Shown: positions 1 through 8,356, numbered from the stretch's first letter. The stretch is 32,370 nucleotides of DNA from Rhodobacteraceae bacterium EhC02 (GCA_001650895.1 LXYH01000026.1:1-32370); one strand, 5' to 3'. Notes: generated from the letters alone by a model not told the origin. Numbers and translations are program-made.

Positions 1-2
1 TC

Positions 3-308
3 AGCTGCGTATCAGAGACAGGTGGTTGCTACGTCGGCGGCGGCAACTGCGGCGGCAACGGTGGTGGCGGCAACGGTGGCGGCAACGGCGGCGGCAACGG
101 TGGTGGCGGCAACGGCGGCGGCGGTAACGGTGGCGGCGGCAACGGTGGCGGCGGCAACGGTGGCGGCGGCAACGGTGGCGGCGGAAAAGGCGGCGAAGGC
201 AATGGTGGCGGCAAGGGCGGCGAAGGCGGCTCTGGCGGCGACGGCAAGGGCGGCGAGGAAGGTTGCGCTTGCGACAGCCCCGGCGATACCGGCACCTCCT
301 TTGGCTAA
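3..308 (+). CDS. Gly/Asn-repeat protein, C-terminal part (5' end outside window)
   Basis: The frame starting at base 3 is open from the window edge to TAA at 306-308. It begins with a short Cys-containing segment (about residues 1-16), runs through tandem GGGGN units, then GGKGGEG-type units, and ends in a short tail with CACDSPGDTG. The DNA is a near-perfect array of 15-bp units, so several other frames and both strands are also open over the repeat. This frame is preferred because it gives a Gly/Asn protein with a distinct non-repeat head and tail and ends just before a strong terminator. The repeat length probably varies between strains. Function is unknown; a secreted or surface low-complexity tail is one possibility. 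The start lies upstream of the window. Confidence 0.6.
   Translation, partial: SCVSETGGCYVGGGNCGGNGGGGNGGGNGGGNGGGGNGGGGNGGGGNGGGGNGGGGNGGGGKGGEGNGGGKGGEGGSGGDGKGGEEGCACDSPGDTGTSFG
47..195 (+). repeat. Tandem 15-bp GGCGGCGGCAACGGT-type minisatellite
   Basis: Units of about 15 bp (ggcggcggcaacggt and variants with 12 bp) repeat head to tail and encode GGGGN. The most regular block lies around 118-186. Such arrays expand and contract by slippage, so copy number may be unstable. Confidence 0.8.
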
Positions 309-333
309 GGCACCTGCCTTGTGACTCAAGCAA

Positions 334-362
334 AGGCCCGGATGGACGATCCATCCGGGCCT
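334..362 (+). terminator. Perfect 13-bp hairpin after the Gly-rich gene
   Basis: AGGCCCGGATGGA and TCCATCCGGGCCT form a perfect 13-bp stem around a CGA loop, 25 bases after the TAA at 306-308. No T-run follows, so it is a strong hairpin of the G+C-rich kind rather than a textbook intrinsic terminator. Confidence 0.7.
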
Positions 363-416
363 CTGCGTCGATCAGCCCCTCCCCTGCTTTCCCTCATTCC
401 AAAGAGACAGCTCATC

Positions 417-728
417 ATGACCTATTTCTTCGGCAAACAGATGAACCTCGCGGTCTGCTTCCTGATTACAGTCTCCGGCAGCGCGGGCGCAGAGGTGCAG
501 GATCCGACCGGGATCAAACGCGCATTTCTGGACCGCTATCTTGCTTGTGCAGAGGCGCCTGGCGATGCGGCCAGGCTCGAGTGCTATGATGCGTTGCTGA
601 TGGACATTCCGGCATGGCTGGATGACGCCAGAGACAGCACGGAAGGCGCTGCGCCGTCATGGAGCGAGCAGCCTGTTCAGGCCAGCCAACGGCGCGACGG
701 ATGCAGCCATACGCGCAGCGCAGACTGA
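417..728 (+). CDS. Small secreted hypothetical protein with a CYD motif
   Basis: A 103-residue protein. The ATG at 417 is chosen because a hydrophobic segment (about residues 9-25, ending SGSAGAE) follows and looks like a signal peptide; the frame is open further upstream but through the terminator. The mature part carries ACAEAPGDAARLECYDAL, the 'C…ARLxCYDAL' pattern common in small alphaproteobacterial periplasmic proteins. Those proteins often have more sequence after this motif; here the protein stops early and the tail (QASQRRDGCSHTRSAD) looks like out-of-frame sequence, so a frameshifted or truncated gene is possible. Convergent with the peptidase gene ending at 763. No function assigned. 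Confidence 0.5.
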   Translation: MTYFFGKQMNLAVCFLITVSGSAGAEVQDPTGIKRAFLDRYLACAEAPGDAARLECYDALLMDIPAWLDDARDSTEGAAPSWSEQPVQASQRRDGCSHTRSAD

Positions 729-762
729 TCCGCGCGCTGACCGGACCGACCCGCGCTTTCGC

Positions 763-1506
763 TTAGCGTGAATGCTGGAATGACGTGCGGGCCGGGCGCG
801 GCAGGGGTGCTGCGGTCTGCTTGCTGCCCTGGACCAGACGCGGTGTCGAAACAGCCTTGTCGTTGCGCAGGATCCCACCATCGATCACGGCCGTCCAGCC
901 TGCGGGATTTCTCGGGTCCTGCATGCGCAAATAGGTATAGCCGGTCTGACGCCAGTGCAGCACCTCGTCGCGCAGGTTGTCCAGCACGAAGTCGCCCTGC
1001 ACCGTCCGCATGATGAGAACGGCATGCGCATTGCGATCGCGATCCAGAGCGGTCGAGATCAACAGCATCTGCGGATCAAGGCCCGCCTCGATCAGACGCT
1101 TTTTCTTGATCAGCGCGAAATCCTCGCAATCGCCACCGCGCCCCGTCGGCAAGGCCCAGTATTCGGGGCGCCCGTATTGCCCCTGGTCCGAGATCGATCT
1201 GACCTCGCGGTTGATCTGCCGGTTCATGCGGATCGCCAGATCCAGATCCGGGCCCGAAATCGGCCGCGGCGATGCCGACCTTGAACAGGCCCAGCCATAG
1301 CGGGCGCACAGATTGCTGGCACCAGCCGGCGAAGATACCGTCATGCGCGCCGTCAGGAACGCATCCGGAGCGGCAAGAACAGACCCCGCCCCAACCGTCA
1401 ATGCGGTCACGGCAACCGCCAGCGCAGCCGCGGTCCGGGCCCCCAGAATGCGGCGCGCCGGCTTGCAGCCAGCCCTGTCATGAAGTCGGCTCACCCGATC
1501 GTTCAT
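763..1506 (-). CDS. Transglutaminase-like cysteine peptidase (BTLCP/LapG-like)
   Basis: 247 residues from the ATG at 1506, which has GAGGAG five to six bases upstream; a longer open frame back to 1692 lacks that support. Residues about 22-46 are a signal peptide ending VLAAPDA, so the protein is exported. GRGGDCEDFALIKK carries the presumed nucleophile Cys127, with His161 (RNAHAVL) and Asp176 (FVLDNL) completing a Cys-His-Asp triad. This is the pattern of the bacterial transglutaminase-like cysteine proteinase family (COG3672), whose best-known member LapG cleaves the N-terminus of large adhesins to release biofilms. No LapD-type regulator or adhesin is visible here, although the Gly-rich protein nearby is of unknown location. 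Family assignment is firm; substrate is not. Confidence 0.85.
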   Translation of the reverse strand: MNDRVSRLHDRAGCKPARRILGARTAAALAVAVTALTVGAGSVLAAPDAFLTARMTVSSPAGASNLCARYGWACSRSASPRPISGPDLDLAIRMNRQINREVRSISDQGQYGRPEYWALPTGRGGDCEDFALIKKKRLIEAGLDPQMLLISTALDRDRNAHAVLIMRTVQGDFVLDNLRDEVLHWRQTGYTYLRMQDPRNPAGWTAVIDGGILRNDKAVSTPRLVQGSKQTAAPLPRPARTSFQHSR

Positions 1507-1741
1507 CCTGTGCTCCTCGACGGCTCGGACAGTCCGAGGCTCGGAATAGAGCCTGCTGGCCAAACTTGGCAAAGATCGGGCCAGAGTGGGGTCTTTTCTG
1601 CCCGCTTTCGGAAAACCGGGCGATGTCATGCCGAATTTCGCCGCGATTGCGCGAAACAACGCCCAATCTGCCCTTTTTCGGTCAGATTTCACGCTTGCGC
1701 TTTTGAAAATGGTCCGAAAAGGCGCGGCGCCGCCCCAGGGA

Positions 1742-2488
1742 TCAGAGGCTGGTCGCGAATATCCGGCCCGGTGCGTCCTGCAAGGGGGCGATTCCGGCCA
1801 GTTGCGCCATATGCCAGCACAGCACCTGGTTCGATGACAGGACCGGCAGACCCAATTCGTCCTCGAGCGCGGGGATGATGTCGAGCGTGCGCAAATTGGT
1901 GCAGGACAGGAATATCCCGTCCAGAACGGTCTGCCGCGTCAGGGCGCGCGCCGCATCGGCAATCGAGGCCGGATCGATCCGGGCGACCCGCGCCTCGACC
2001 TCTTCGCCGAAGGACAGGGTTTGCGGCACCTCCAGCCCTGCCGCCTCGAAGGCACGGCGGATCGGCCCTGCGACAGTGGCGACATAGGGCGAGACGATCC
2101 CGATGCGCCGCAGTCCCAGGGCGCGCGTCGCGGCCAGTGCGGCGGTCAGCGGATCGGTCACGGCGCGGGTCCGGGCCGCTTGCGCGACCAGCGCATGCAC
2201 GCGCGCGGCCCCGATCAGCGTGGTCCCCGAGGTGCAGGCATAGGCGATGGCATCGAAATGGGCCGCAGGCGGCAACAGGGTGGCGGCGGGGGCCAGTTCA
2301 GCCTCCATCCCGGCGATCGTGTCCGGCGTCAGCTCTGCCCCCGAGGGCACGCGGCTGACATGCAGTTTCACCTGTCGCGGATCAAGAAGGCGGCGGAAAT
2401 CCTGTTCGATCGTCTCGTCGACCTGCAGAACGATCAGGCCCAGTGTTGGCGGGGTATCCGTGTTCAGCCTGTAGGGGAAGTCTGCCAT
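1742..2488 (-). CDS. Asp/Glu racemase / maleate isomerase-like protein (EutA-type)
   Basis: 248 residues. Two conserved cysteines sit where the Asp/Glu racemase superfamily has its catalytic pair: Cys85 in YACTSGTT and Cys196 in LSCTNLRT. The C-terminal SSNQVLCWHM matches the maleate isomerase/arylmalonate decarboxylase/EutA branch. Such enzymes racemise, isomerise or decarboxylate small dicarboxylic or amino acids. The ATG at 2488 overlaps the stop of the upstream M24 peptidase by one base (TGATG); a GTG at 2491 is an alternative start. It is the last gene of the three-gene unit. EutA is a known partner in hydroxyectoine use, but its exact reaction is not settled, so no reaction is claimed here. 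Confidence 0.85.
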   Translation of the reverse strand: MADFPYRLNTDTPPTLGLIVLQVDETIEQDFRRLLDPRQVKLHVSRVPSGAELTPDTIAGMEAELAPAATLLPPAAHFDAIAYACTSGTTLIGAARVHALVAQAARTRAVTDPLTAALAATRALGLRRIGIVSPYVATVAGPIRRAFEAAGLEVPQTLSFGEEVEARVARIDPASIADAARALTRQTVLDGIFLSCTNLRTLDIIPALEDELGLPVLSSNQVLCWHMAQLAGIAPLQDAPGRIFATSL

Positions 2489-3651
2489 CACGGGATCACC
2501 GGCAGGTCATGCGGCGCGCGCGGCGACAGCAATTCGGGGCCATCGGCGCGCAGGACGATGTTTTCCTCATGCACCATGATGCGCCCCTCTGTGATCACCG
2601 CGCCGGGTTCCAGTGTCAGCACCATGCCTTCACGCAGTTCGGTCCGGTCAAGAGCCGTGAACGAGGGCCATTCGGTCAGGGTAATGCCCAGCCCATGCCC
2701 CAGCCGCCCGCCCCCCGGCGTGGCCCCGTGGCGGATCAGCCCCTCGCACAGCAGCCGATGTGCATCGCAGGCCAACATGCCGGGGCGCAGGGTCTGCAGC
2801 ACGTCCTCGGTTGCCCGCCAGATCGCGGCATGGGTGCGGCGCGCCAGATCCGAGGCCGCGCCAATCGCGAAATTACGGTCGAAATCGCAGAAATACCCGT
2901 CGCGCACGGCGCCGGTGTCCAGCATCAGCACATCCCCATGTCGCAGGGGCTGCGATCCCGCGGGCGAGATGACATCGCCATAGCCATCCGGCCCCGCGCC
3001 ACCCGCGACATAGCTGACCCAATCGGCCCCTTCTTCCAGCAGACGCATCTGGAAATCGCGAAAGACCCGATCCAGCGGGCTGCCTTGCCGCGCGAATTCC
3101 GGCACCGCATCGAAGGCGCGGCCCGCTATCGCGCAACTGGTGCGTATCCTGGCGATCTCGGCTGGGGATTTGACCTCGCGCACATGCTGGATCACGCGGG
3201 TCGCATCGACAAAGCGGCGTGGGGCCAGTCTGGCGCACAGGCCGGCGTAATCGGCAAGCGGCATCCGCAGATGAGTCTCAAGCCCCATCGGCAGGCCGAT
3301 GCAGCCCTGTTCGGGAACAAGTTCCCCCAGCACCTCTGTCAGCAGGCTGATCCCGTCATCATGCGGATCGGGCGCATCCCAGGTCCGGATCTGCGGCATC
3401 CAGGTGCGCGCCATCAGGTCAGCCCCGATGGCGGGGATCACGGCCACCGGATCACCTTTGCGCGGGATCACGACAAACCAGGGGCGCGCGGGGCTTTCCC
3501 AGAACCGGGTCAGGAACCCCGTGACATAGAAGATATCCGCCGGTGCGGTCAAAAATAGCGCGTCCAGTCCAGCTTGCGCAATCTGATGCTGCAGTCTTGC
3601 GGTTCTGTCGCGATATTCTTGCGCAGGAAAGATCAGGGACTGCTCAGGCAT
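2488..3651 (-). CDS. M24-family metallopeptidase / ectoine-hydrolase-like protein
   Basis: 387 residues with the two-domain creatinase/aminopeptidase-P architecture: an N-terminal creatinase-like domain (about 1-155) and a pita-bread catalytic domain. The five metal ligands are visible: Asp245 and Asp256 (LDTG…CDFDR), His319 (GRLGHGLG), Glu348 (TLEPG) and Glu362 (HEENIVL). The family includes Xaa-Pro dipeptidases, creatinase and the ectoine hydrolase DoeA/EutD; length suits all of them. Its 5' end overlaps the lyase gene by 8 bp and its 3' end is coupled to the racemase-like gene, so the three are almost certainly one transcript. Given its partners, hydrolysis of a cyclic or acylated amino-acid derivative is more likely than general peptide turnover; that is inference. 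Confidence 0.85.
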   Translation of the reverse strand: MPEQSLIFPAQEYRDRTARLQHQIAQAGLDALFLTAPADIFYVTGFLTRFWESPARPWFVVIPRKGDPVAVIPAIGADLMARTWMPQIRTWDAPDPHDDGISLLTEVLGELVPEQGCIGLPMGLETHLRMPLADYAGLCARLAPRRFVDATRVIQHVREVKSPAEIARIRTSCAIAGRAFDAVPEFARQGSPLDRVFRDFQMRLLEEGADWVSYVAGGAGPDGYGDVISPAGSQPLRHGDVLMLDTGAVRDGYFCDFDRNFAIGAASDLARRTHAAIWRATEDVLQTLRPGMLACDAHRLLCEGLIRHGATPGGGRLGHGLGITLTEWPSFTALDRTELREGMVLTLEPGAVITEGRIMVHEENIVLRADGPELLSPRAPHDLPVIP

Positions 3652-4690
3652 CCTCGGGCCCCTCGCTCAGGATCGCAAGAACACGCGCCTCCGGCCCAAG
3701 GTCCAGCCCCGCCAGCAAGGCTGACAGCCCCGCCCCGCCGGAGGGTGTGGTCGCCAATCCGCCATCCGCCAGGATCGCGGCGCCTGCGGCAGCCTGGTCA
3801 TCGGTGATCGTCACGAAGACATCGGCATCGCGCGACAATCCCTTGAGCGCGATCATTGAAGCCGTCTTGCAATCCAGCCGCCCCATGTTCGACACCGGCC
3901 CCTGGCTGTCCACAAGCTGCCCGGCCCTGATGCTGTCGATGAGGGCCGGGGCTGCGGCGGGTTCCACCACGATGATCTGTGGCGCGTCACCCCACCTTGC
4001 GCGGGCCAGTGCGGCCACTGCGGCGGCCATGCCACCCACACCGGCCTGCAGCAGGATATGGGTGGGCGCGGCGTCGATCTGATCCGCAGCCTCGGCCGCC
4101 AGTTGCAGATAGCCTTCCATCACCAGCCCCGGCAGATCGGTGTAACCCGGCCAGGAACTGTCCGACAAAAGCGTCCAGCCCTGCGCCTGCGCGGCGCTTT
4201 CGGCGGCGGCCATGCTGTCCTCATAGGTGGCGCCCTCGCGCATGACCTTTGCGCCCTTCGCCTCGAGCCGCGCGGCAAAGGCCTGAGGCACGGTATCGGC
4301 CAGGTAGATGACGGCGCGCGCCCCGAAAAGCCGGGCCCCGGCCGCGACAGACAGGCCATGATTGCCCGCGCTGGCCGTCACATAGGTCCGCCCTGTCAGT
4401 GCCTTGTCCCATCCCGCGCCCTCTGCGGCGGTCGCGGCCTCGCGCGCGATGGCATGGGCGGCACCAAGCGCCTTGAAACTGCCAAGCCCCATGCGCCCGC
4501 GTTCATCCTTGACATGCACCCGCGCCACGCCCGCGCGCCGGGCCAGATCAGGGCAATCGCGCAGCGGTGTCGGCGCATGGGCGGGGCACAACGCCAGCAG
4601 TTGACCGACCGCGCCCGCGTCGTCGCAGGGCCAAGGCGCGTCTATCGCAAGGCCCTGCCCACGCCAGGGGTTGTCGCATCTGTCGATCAT
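3644..4690 (-). CDS. Diaminopropionate ammonia-lyase-like / threonine-dehydratase-family PLP enzyme
   Basis: 348 residues from the ATG at 4690, chosen for GAGGGCGGC just upstream; ATGs at 4702 and 4714 are alternatives. The fold-type II PLP signature is clear: the Schiff-base lysine is Lys73 in GLGSFKALGAAHA, SAGNHG (107-112) and the glycine loop QAGVGGMAA (216-223) bind phosphate, and TTPSGGAG lies near the C-terminus. NMGRLDCKTASMIALKGL is typical of the DpaL (YgeX-like) branch rather than biosynthetic threonine deaminase, and there is no ACT regulatory domain. It is somewhat shorter than E. coli YgeX. The expected chemistry is alpha,beta-elimination of ammonia from an amino acid. EutB of hydroxyectoine degradation is a related lyase type. 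Confidence 0.82.
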   Translation of the reverse strand: MIDRCDNPWRGQGLAIDAPWPCDDAGAVGQLLALCPAHAPTPLRDCPDLARRAGVARVHVKDERGRMGLGSFKALGAAHAIAREAATAAEGAGWDKALTGRTYVTASAGNHGLSVAAGARLFGARAVIYLADTVPQAFAARLEAKGAKVMREGATYEDSMAAAESAAQAQGWTLLSDSSWPGYTDLPGLVMEGYLQLAAEAADQIDAAPTHILLQAGVGGMAAAVAALARARWGDAPQIIVVEPAAAPALIDSIRAGQLVDSQGPVSNMGRLDCKTASMIALKGLSRDADVFVTITDDQAAAGAAILADGGLATTPSGGAGLSALLAGLDLGPEARVLAILSEGPEDA

Positions 4691-4750
4691 TGCCGCCCTC
4701 ATCCTGCAGGTCATCGCGCGCCAGCCTAGCGCAGGGCGGCGGGCTGTTCC

Positions 4751-4811
4751 CGGAAACTATGCCCCGATAGAGGCCGGAAATCGGCCTTGGCGGCCCGTCA
4801 TGCGCGGAAAT
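4751..4811. promoter_or_regulatory. Three CGGAAA direct repeats in the lyase/AsnC divergent promoter
   Basis: CGGAAA occurs at 4751, 4775 and 4805; the second lies within GCCGGAAATCGGC and the third within CGCGGAAATCCGGCG, both short inverted repeats. The region separates the lyase operon from the AsnC/Lrp gene, so these are reasonable candidate operator half-sites. No binding is shown by sequence alone. Confidence 0.35.
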
Positions 4812-4863
4812 CCGGCGTGAAGCGTGGCCAAGGCTTCGCTGCGGGCGGGTTTTACGCCATGCT

Positions 4864-5334
4864 ATGTCCATGGACAGATTCGACAGCCTCATCCTCGACG
4901 CCCTGCAAGGCAACGCCCGCCTGACCGCCGAAGCACTGGCCCCCTTGGTTGGCCTGTCGCCCGATGCATGCCGCAAGCGGCTGGCAAGGCTGCGCGCCTC
5001 GGGCGTGATCGAGGCCGAGATCGCCATTCTGCGTCCCGAACGCATCGGGCGCGGGCTGATCCTGATCGTGGAAGTGACCCTGCAGAATGAACGCATGGCC
5101 GACCTGGACCGGTTCAAGGCGCGCATGCAGGCCGCACCAGAGGTGATGCAATGCTACTATGTCACCGGAAACGCTGATTTTTTCCTGATCCTGTCCGCCC
5201 GCGACATGGCCGATTACGAAGATTTCACGCGCCGGTATTTCTTTGCCGAGGACAACGTGCTGCGGTTCCGCACAAGTGCCGTGATGGACCGCGTCAAGAC
5301 AGGGTTTGCCATGCCGGTTGCGACGAACGGCTGA
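4864..5334 (+). CDS. AsnC/Lrp-family transcriptional regulator
   Basis: 156 residues, the usual AsnC/Lrp length. Residues about 5-55 form the winged HTH (LTAEALAPLVGLSPDACRKR as the helix-turn-helix) and the rest is the RAM/AsnC ligand-binding domain that builds dimers and octamers. Regulators of this family usually sense an amino acid and control the neighbouring operon. It is divergent from the lyase/M24/racemase operon and its 3' end faces the TRAP genes, so it is the obvious local regulator for a pathway that degrades an amino-acid-like compound. The start may be ATG 4864 or ATG 4870; neither has a strong ribosome-binding site. Confidence 0.88.
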   Translation: MSMDRFDSLILDALQGNARLTAEALAPLVGLSPDACRKRLARLRASGVIEAEIAILRPERIGRGLILIVEVTLQNERMADLDRFKARMQAAPEVMQCYYVTGNADFFLILSARDMADYEDFTRRYFFAEDNVLRFRTSAVMDRVKTGFAMPVATNG

Positions 5335-5365
5335 GGGTGCCCCTGCCTGAGGCGCCGGCACCCGC

Positions 5366-7153
5366 CTAGATCCAGATGCCGGAAAAGACGATCAGCAGAC
5401 CCGCCGCCCCCATGACCAGGCGCACCGCCGGATGCGCCTTGCCGATGATCGCATGCGAGATCAGGATCAGGCCCAACCCGACACGGATCACCGCGATGAG
5501 CGCAGCCAGAGGGCTTTCGGCCAGACGCAGCAGATCGGGATTGGCGATCATGCCCAGCGGGATGATATAAAGCCCGACCCCCAGCGCCATGGCGGTCAGC
5601 GCCACCTTCAGCCAGTTTTCACCGATCATGCCTGCCGCGATGAACACCGCACCGCAGACCGGCGGGGTGATGGTGGACAGAAGCGCGAACCAGAAGACGA
5701 AAAGATGCGCCTGCAACGGCTCCAGCCCCAGTTGGGTCAGCGCGGGCCCCGCGACCGAGACGCAGATCACATAGGCCGCCGTTGTCGGCACCTCCATCCC
5801 CAGCAGCAGACAGGCCAGCGCCGTCAGCAGCAGCGAGGGCCACAGCAACCCGCCCGAGCCTTCAAGGATCAGCGAGGTGATCTTGACCCCAAGCCCGGTG
5901 ATCGACAGCACACCGATGATGATCGAGGCGCACAGGATGATCGAGGCGATCAGCGACACCTGCCGCGCCGCCGTCATCACCGCATTGATCAGCCGTTCGA
6001 TGATCTGGCTGCTGCGACTTTCGAAATTCCCGTTGATGAACAGAAGCAGGAACCCCGCCAGAATGGCCATGGCGGCCGAGTATTCGGGCGTGAAGCGGGT
6101 GCCGAACATCCCCCACAGCAGAACCGCGAAAGGAACAAGAAAGAACATGGATGTCACGATGACATCGCGCAGGGCGGGGCGATCCTCGGCGGCTACGCCG
6201 CTCAGGTCATAGCGTTGCGCATAGGCGTTGATGCCGACCCAGACGGCCATGAAGTACAGGAACGCCGGCAGGATCGCGGCGGCCATGATCTGCGTGTAGG
6301 GCACGCCGGTCAGCTCGACCATGACGAAGGCCCCCGCCCCCATCAGCGGCGGCATGATCTGCCCGCCGGAGGATGCGACAGCCTCGACCGCCGCCGACAG
6401 GCGCTTGGGATAGCCAAGCCGTGTCATGGCCGGCAGGGTGATCGCCCCGGTCGAGGCGACATTGGCCGAGGCAGAGCCCGAGATCGACCCGAAGAGCGCC
6501 GATGAGATGACAGACACCTTGGCCGCCCCACCCTTGAGGCGGCCTGCGGCGGCGGTGGCGACATTCATGAAGCCCTGCCCCGCCTCGCCCGCGTTCAGCA
6601 CCGCGCCGAAGATCACGAAGATCGACACGACCCCCACCGATACGCCGGTCAGGCTGCCCCAGATGCCGCCTTCCGCAATGGTCAGCGTGCCAAGATAGCT
6701 TTCCAGCGGCGTGCCGGAATGGCCGAATTGCCCCGGGATATGCTGGCCGTAAAGCCCGTAAAGCAGGGCCGCCAGCGCCACGATCGGCAAGGGCCAGCCG
6801 ATGGTGCGCCGCGCGGTTTCCAGCGTGACCAGCAGCAGCACCACCGCCACCGCGATCTGGAAGTTGCCCTCGAGAAACCCATATTGATCGCCAAGCCGGT
6901 CGCTGTTCACCGCGATCCAGAGTGCTGCCGCCACACCCAGGCTCGCCAGAACGATGCCCGACAGCCAATGCGCCCGCGTCCGCGCGCCCAGCACCAGAGC
7001 AAAAGGCAGGATGAAGGCCATGTGCAGGGGCCTGCTGACAAGGTTAGGCACAAGGCCCGAAAAGATCAGAGCCAGATGATAGCCGACAAGCGCCACCGCA
7101 AGGGTCAGCCAGAATGCCGCCGCAAGACGACTCTTGGGAAGTATGTCCATCAT
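5366..7153 (-). CDS. TRAP transporter fused permease (TAXI type, 4TM + 12TM)
   Basis: 595 residues from ATG 7153 (MMDILPKSR); the frame extends to 7198 but the extra segment is not hydrophobic and has no better start. The whole length is membrane-spanning: an N-terminal DctQ-like four-helix part (roughly 1-150) fused to a DctM-like permease with NVASTGAITLPAM and EVPTTAAYVICV motifs typical of fused TRAP permeases. Together with the TAXI binding protein encoded 80 bp upstream it would import a small organic anion driven by an ion gradient. The pair is transcribed in the same direction as the catabolic genes but separated from them by the AsnC gene. Confidence 0.92.
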   Translation of the reverse strand: MMDILPKSRLAAAFWLTLAVALVGYHLALIFSGLVPNLVSRPLHMAFILPFALVLGARTRAHWLSGIVLASLGVAAALWIAVNSDRLGDQYGFLEGNFQIAVAVVLLLVTLETARRTIGWPLPIVALAALLYGLYGQHIPGQFGHSGTPLESYLGTLTIAEGGIWGSLTGVSVGVVSIFVIFGAVLNAGEAGQGFMNVATAAAGRLKGGAAKVSVISSALFGSISGSASANVASTGAITLPAMTRLGYPKRLSAAVEAVASSGGQIMPPLMGAGAFVMVELTGVPYTQIMAAAILPAFLYFMAVWVGINAYAQRYDLSGVAAEDRPALRDVIVTSMFFLVPFAVLLWGMFGTRFTPEYSAAMAILAGFLLLFINGNFESRSSQIIERLINAVMTAARQVSLIASIILCASIIIGVLSITGLGVKITSLILEGSGGLLWPSLLLTALACLLLGMEVPTTAAYVICVSVAGPALTQLGLEPLQAHLFVFWFALLSTITPPVCGAVFIAAGMIGENWLKVALTAMALGVGLYIIPLGMIANPDLLRLAESPLAALIAVIRVGLGLILISHAIIGKAHPAVRLVMGAAGLLIVFSGIWI

Positions 7154-7233
7154 CCGTGCTTTCGGAAAGGTTGCGCGTCGGGCGCAGCCCGGTGCCATGC
7201 ACGGGCTGCGCCCTGAAGCGCGTCAATCAGCGC

Positions 7234-8190
7234 TTACATCTGCGCGTCGGTCAGGGCGATGCCCGCTTCCTTGTAGTAGCGGACCGCGCCGGGGTGGATC
7301 TTGCCTGCGATGGTGGCGATCAGACCGGCGTCGACCCCGGCCCACCAGGGGGCGGTATCGGCCATCTTGGCCTTGCTTTCCCAGAAGGTCTTGGTCAGCG
7401 CATAGGCCGTGTCGTCATCCATCTGCGTGGTGGTATAGGCCACAACCGGCAACGAGGTTGTCGCGATATCCGCGGTCTGACCGGCATAGGTGCCCGCCGG
7501 AATGGTCAGGCTGGTGCGCTTGGTCGCGGCGATCTGCTCGGGCGTCAGCGACAGAACGGTCACCGGGGTCGAGGCGGCCGCCTCGATCACATTGGGGGCG
7601 GGCCAGGACCCGGCCGTCACGAAACCGTCGATCTGGCCGTTCTTCAGCGCGGCAACCGCGTTGGACAGTTCCGCATCCGCAATCGTCACCTTGTCGGTCA
7701 GACCGAAGAGGCCGATGTATTTCTCGCCTTCCGTGGCCCCGAAAGACCCTTTGCCCAGCAGGATGGTCTTGCCCTCAAGCCCGGTGATATCGGTCACGCC
7801 ACTGTCGGCGGACATCACGAAATGCATCGTCAGCGAGGGGATCGGGAACAGGGCGCGGATCTCGTCGAACTTGGGATCACCCTTGCCCTCGAACATCGCC
7901 TTTCCGGCCTGCGCCAACCCGACCAGCGCGGGCGGGGTGGTGAACACGTAATCGGCGCCGCGTGCCCGCGCTTCCATCACGTTCTGCACCGATCCCTGGC
8001 TTTCCTCGATCGTGACGATCACGGCGCCGTCGGTGCCGGCCTTCATCGCCTCGGCCAGTTCCACACCCATCTGGTAATAGGACGACCCGGCCTTTGCCGA
8101 TTTGTAGGTGATCCGCGTTTCGGCCGAAGCCATCCCGGCGCAGAGCCCCGTCACGGCCAGCGCCGCGGTGATGGTGTTGAAAAATATCAT
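7234..8190 (-). CDS. TAXI-family TRAP solute-binding protein
   Basis: 318 residues from ATG 8190, which has GAGGAGGAG 7 bases upstream; an open extension to 8268 is rejected. Residues 1-24 are a Sec signal peptide ending GMASAE. The mature part is typical of the TAXI (TRAP-associated extracytoplasmic immunogenic) family: ITYKSAKAGSSYYQMGVELAEAM at the start and the central KGSFGATEGEKYIGLFGL region. It captures substrate in the periplasm for the fused permease downstream. TAXI proteins bind dicarboxylates, glutamate and similar anions; the ligand here cannot be read from sequence. Its upstream region runs into the attachment site of the island, so the island may have replaced or separated part of its natural promoter. 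Confidence 0.92.
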   Translation of the reverse strand: MIFFNTITAALAVTGLCAGMASAETRITYKSAKAGSSYYQMGVELAEAMKAGTDGAVIVTIEESQGSVQNVMEARARGADYVFTTPPALVGLAQAGKAMFEGKGDPKFDEIRALFPIPSLTMHFVMSADSGVTDITGLEGKTILLGKGSFGATEGEKYIGLFGLTDKVTIADAELSNAVAALKNGQIDGFVTAGSWPAPNVIEAAASTPVTVLSLTPEQIAATKRTSLTIPAGTYAGQTADIATTSLPVVAYTTTQMDDDTAYALTKTFWESKAKMADTAPWWAGVDAGLIATIAGKIHPGAVRYYKEAGIALTDAQM

Positions 8191-8356
8191 GGCTTTTCTC
8201 CTCCTCAGAACATGTCTCCGGGAATCGTTATATGGATTGCAGGGCGCATCGCGACCGCAAATGTGCATCCAATGCGAAAAACCTGCGCGCCAAGACCATC
8301 ACGGCCGCGCACCGCGCGCCCATGCTTGCGCCGTATCGACAGTCTGAAACGGAAAG

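Noticed and set aside
1-354. Several long minus- and plus-strand open frames over the GGGGN repeat
   Set aside because: They arise from the GC-rich 15-bp repeat being open in many frames; they give poly-Arg or poly-Pro/Ala sequence.
1742-5334. Naming the genes eutA, eutB and eutD
   Set aside because: Family resemblance only; eutC and eutE are absent and the substrate is unknown, so no symbols were given.
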